DNA of 5,310 nt. Origin: Acidobacteriota bacterium (GTDB lineage Bacteria; Acidobacteriota; Terriglobia; Terriglobales; Acidobacteriaceae). The position numbers and the translations under genes are program-made. The notes under the pieces were generated by a model that worked only from the letters and a program-made list of their open reading frames with translations, was not told where the DNA came from and did not search any database. Location: NCBI GenBank assembly GCA_003224785.1, contig QHZV01000040.1, forward strand, positions 1 through 5,310, in the 5' to 3' direction. How positions within the stretch are numbered: the stretch's first letter is position 1; each line of letters opens with the position of its first letter. Positions 4,839 through 5,310 of the stretch are shown here, in pieces.

Positions 4839-5310
4839 AGCGTCACTCCCATTTTCTCGCGGAGATTTTCTAGCGCGCGAAGTTGTAGTTGCTTGATCGC
4901 TCCTTCGCTGCGCCCAAGTTCTTGTGCAATTTCTCGAATGCTGCGCTGCTCGATGAATCGCCGAACAATTACCATGCGTTGATCCGGCAGCAAGGCCTGC
5001 ACCAGTTCAGCCAGCATCGCCCGACGCTCGATTTCGTCGGCGCCGCCTCGGTCCCAATCTTCTGAGAGCTCCTCAGGATCGCGGCCCATCCCTTGCCAGT
5101 GGGTCGCCAGCACGTGGGCCGCAATCCCATACAGCCATGCGATGAACGGCGTCCCTTGCCACTTGAAATTGTTAAGGGACGCGAGCGCCTGATGAAAAAC
5201 CTCGGCGGTCAGGTCTTGCGCTTGTTCGCGATTGGCGGCCCGCCGCGCCATGAATGCATACACTCGATCGAAATTCTGCTCATACAGTTCGCCAAAATGT
5301 GATCGCTCCC
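4835..5310 (-). CDS. ECF-type sigma-70 family RNA polymerase sigma factor, 5'-truncated by window edge
   Basis: The frame stays open to the window edge, giving 157 visible residues before the TGA at 4837-4835. The GTG at 5263 is an internal codon: the 15 residues before it (ERSHFGELYEQNFDR) match the start of sigma region 2 and continue into VYAFMARRAANREQAQDLTAEVF, the region 2.1-2.2 core-binding helices. FKWQGTPFIAWLYGIAAHVLA is the region 2.3-2.4 part for promoter melting and -10 recognition. After an acidic linker (DPEELSEDWDRGGADE) comes region 4: LVQALLPDQRMVIVRRFIEQ, then the helix-turn-helix SIREIAQELGRSEGAIKQLQLRALENLRE that would read the -35 element. Probably only 10-25 residues are missing. 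It is cytoplasmic and directs RNA polymerase to a regulon not visible here. Its stop overlaps the start of the TonB-type gene as ATGA, so that protein is a candidate partner or regulator. The promoter lies outside the window. Confidence 0.92.
   Translation of the reverse strand, partial: ERSHFGELYEQNFDRVYAFMARRAANREQAQDLTAEVFHQALASLNNFKWQGTPFIAWLYGIAAHVLATHWQGMGRDPEELSEDWDRGGADEIERRAMLAELVQALLPDQRMVIVRRFIEQRSIREIAQELGRSEGAIKQLQLRALENLREKMGVTL
4846..4850 (-). promoter_or_regulatory. Ribosome binding site GGGAG for the TonB-type gene, inside the sigma-factor coding end
   Basis: On the minus strand GGGAG is followed by TGACGCT and ATG at 4838. The site lies within the last codons of the sigma-factor gene, just before the ATGA overlap. 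It favours the ATG at 4838 over the in-frame ATG at 4823, whose upstream ACAGG is weaker and closer. Confidence 0.6.

Noticed and set aside
5261..5263. GTG at 5263 as the start of the sigma factor
   Set aside because: The frame remains open upstream and the encoded FGELYEQNFDR is typical of sigma region 2, so the gene runs off the window.

Overview
The window looks like a chromosomal segment from an Acidobacteriota genome, most likely the Terriglobia/Koribacter side. This is inferred from gene style only: moderately GC-rich DNA, several secreted or membrane proteins of unknown function whose wording resembles acidobacterial families, a 76-residue helical protein with a 'WEDLY.AA.LETDP.K' opening, and an ECF sigma factor overlapping a TonB-domain gene. 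No rRNA, tRNA, CRISPR array, insertion sequence or phage gene was seen.

Layout, left to right. Positions 1-402 (+) are the 3' part of a DJ-1/PfpI-family gene whose start lies outside the window, followed by a hairpin at 420-448. A 253-base gap holds a cluster of CCCAT/ATGGG half-sites. Positions 656-1498 (+) encode a secreted protein of unknown function; its GTG start is chosen because of a strong ribosome binding site. It converges on 1560-2246 (-), a single-pass membrane protein of unknown function, with a nested hairpin between the two. The start of that gene faces 2375-3298 (+), a secreted class A beta-lactamase-like serine protein. The divergent spacer contains a TATAAT box, an inverted repeat with a third half-site, and a GGAGGA ribosome binding site in front of a TTG start.

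The right half is on the minus strand. An ECF-type sigma-70 factor (4835-5310, cut by the window edge) overlaps by ATGA a TonB-type protein (3804-4838). The TonB-type protein has a short cytoplasmic N-terminal domain, one membrane helix, a Pro-rich and then (Gly-X)n periplasmic linker, and a C-terminal TonB domain. After a 200-base spacer comes the 76-residue helical protein (3373-3603).

The most coherent functional unit is the sigma/TonB pair. The overlap implies translational coupling, and the cytoplasmic segment of the TonB-type protein is positioned to bind the sigma factor, so it may be a membrane-anchored regulator as well as, or instead of, an energy transducer. The second point of interest is the beta-lactamase-like protein, which keeps SxxK and SDN but lacks the Glu166 equivalent and has KDG in place of KTG. 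It may therefore be a penicillin-binding or peptidase-type protein rather than a working beta-lactamase. The other genes look like ordinary, poorly characterised chromosomal genes.
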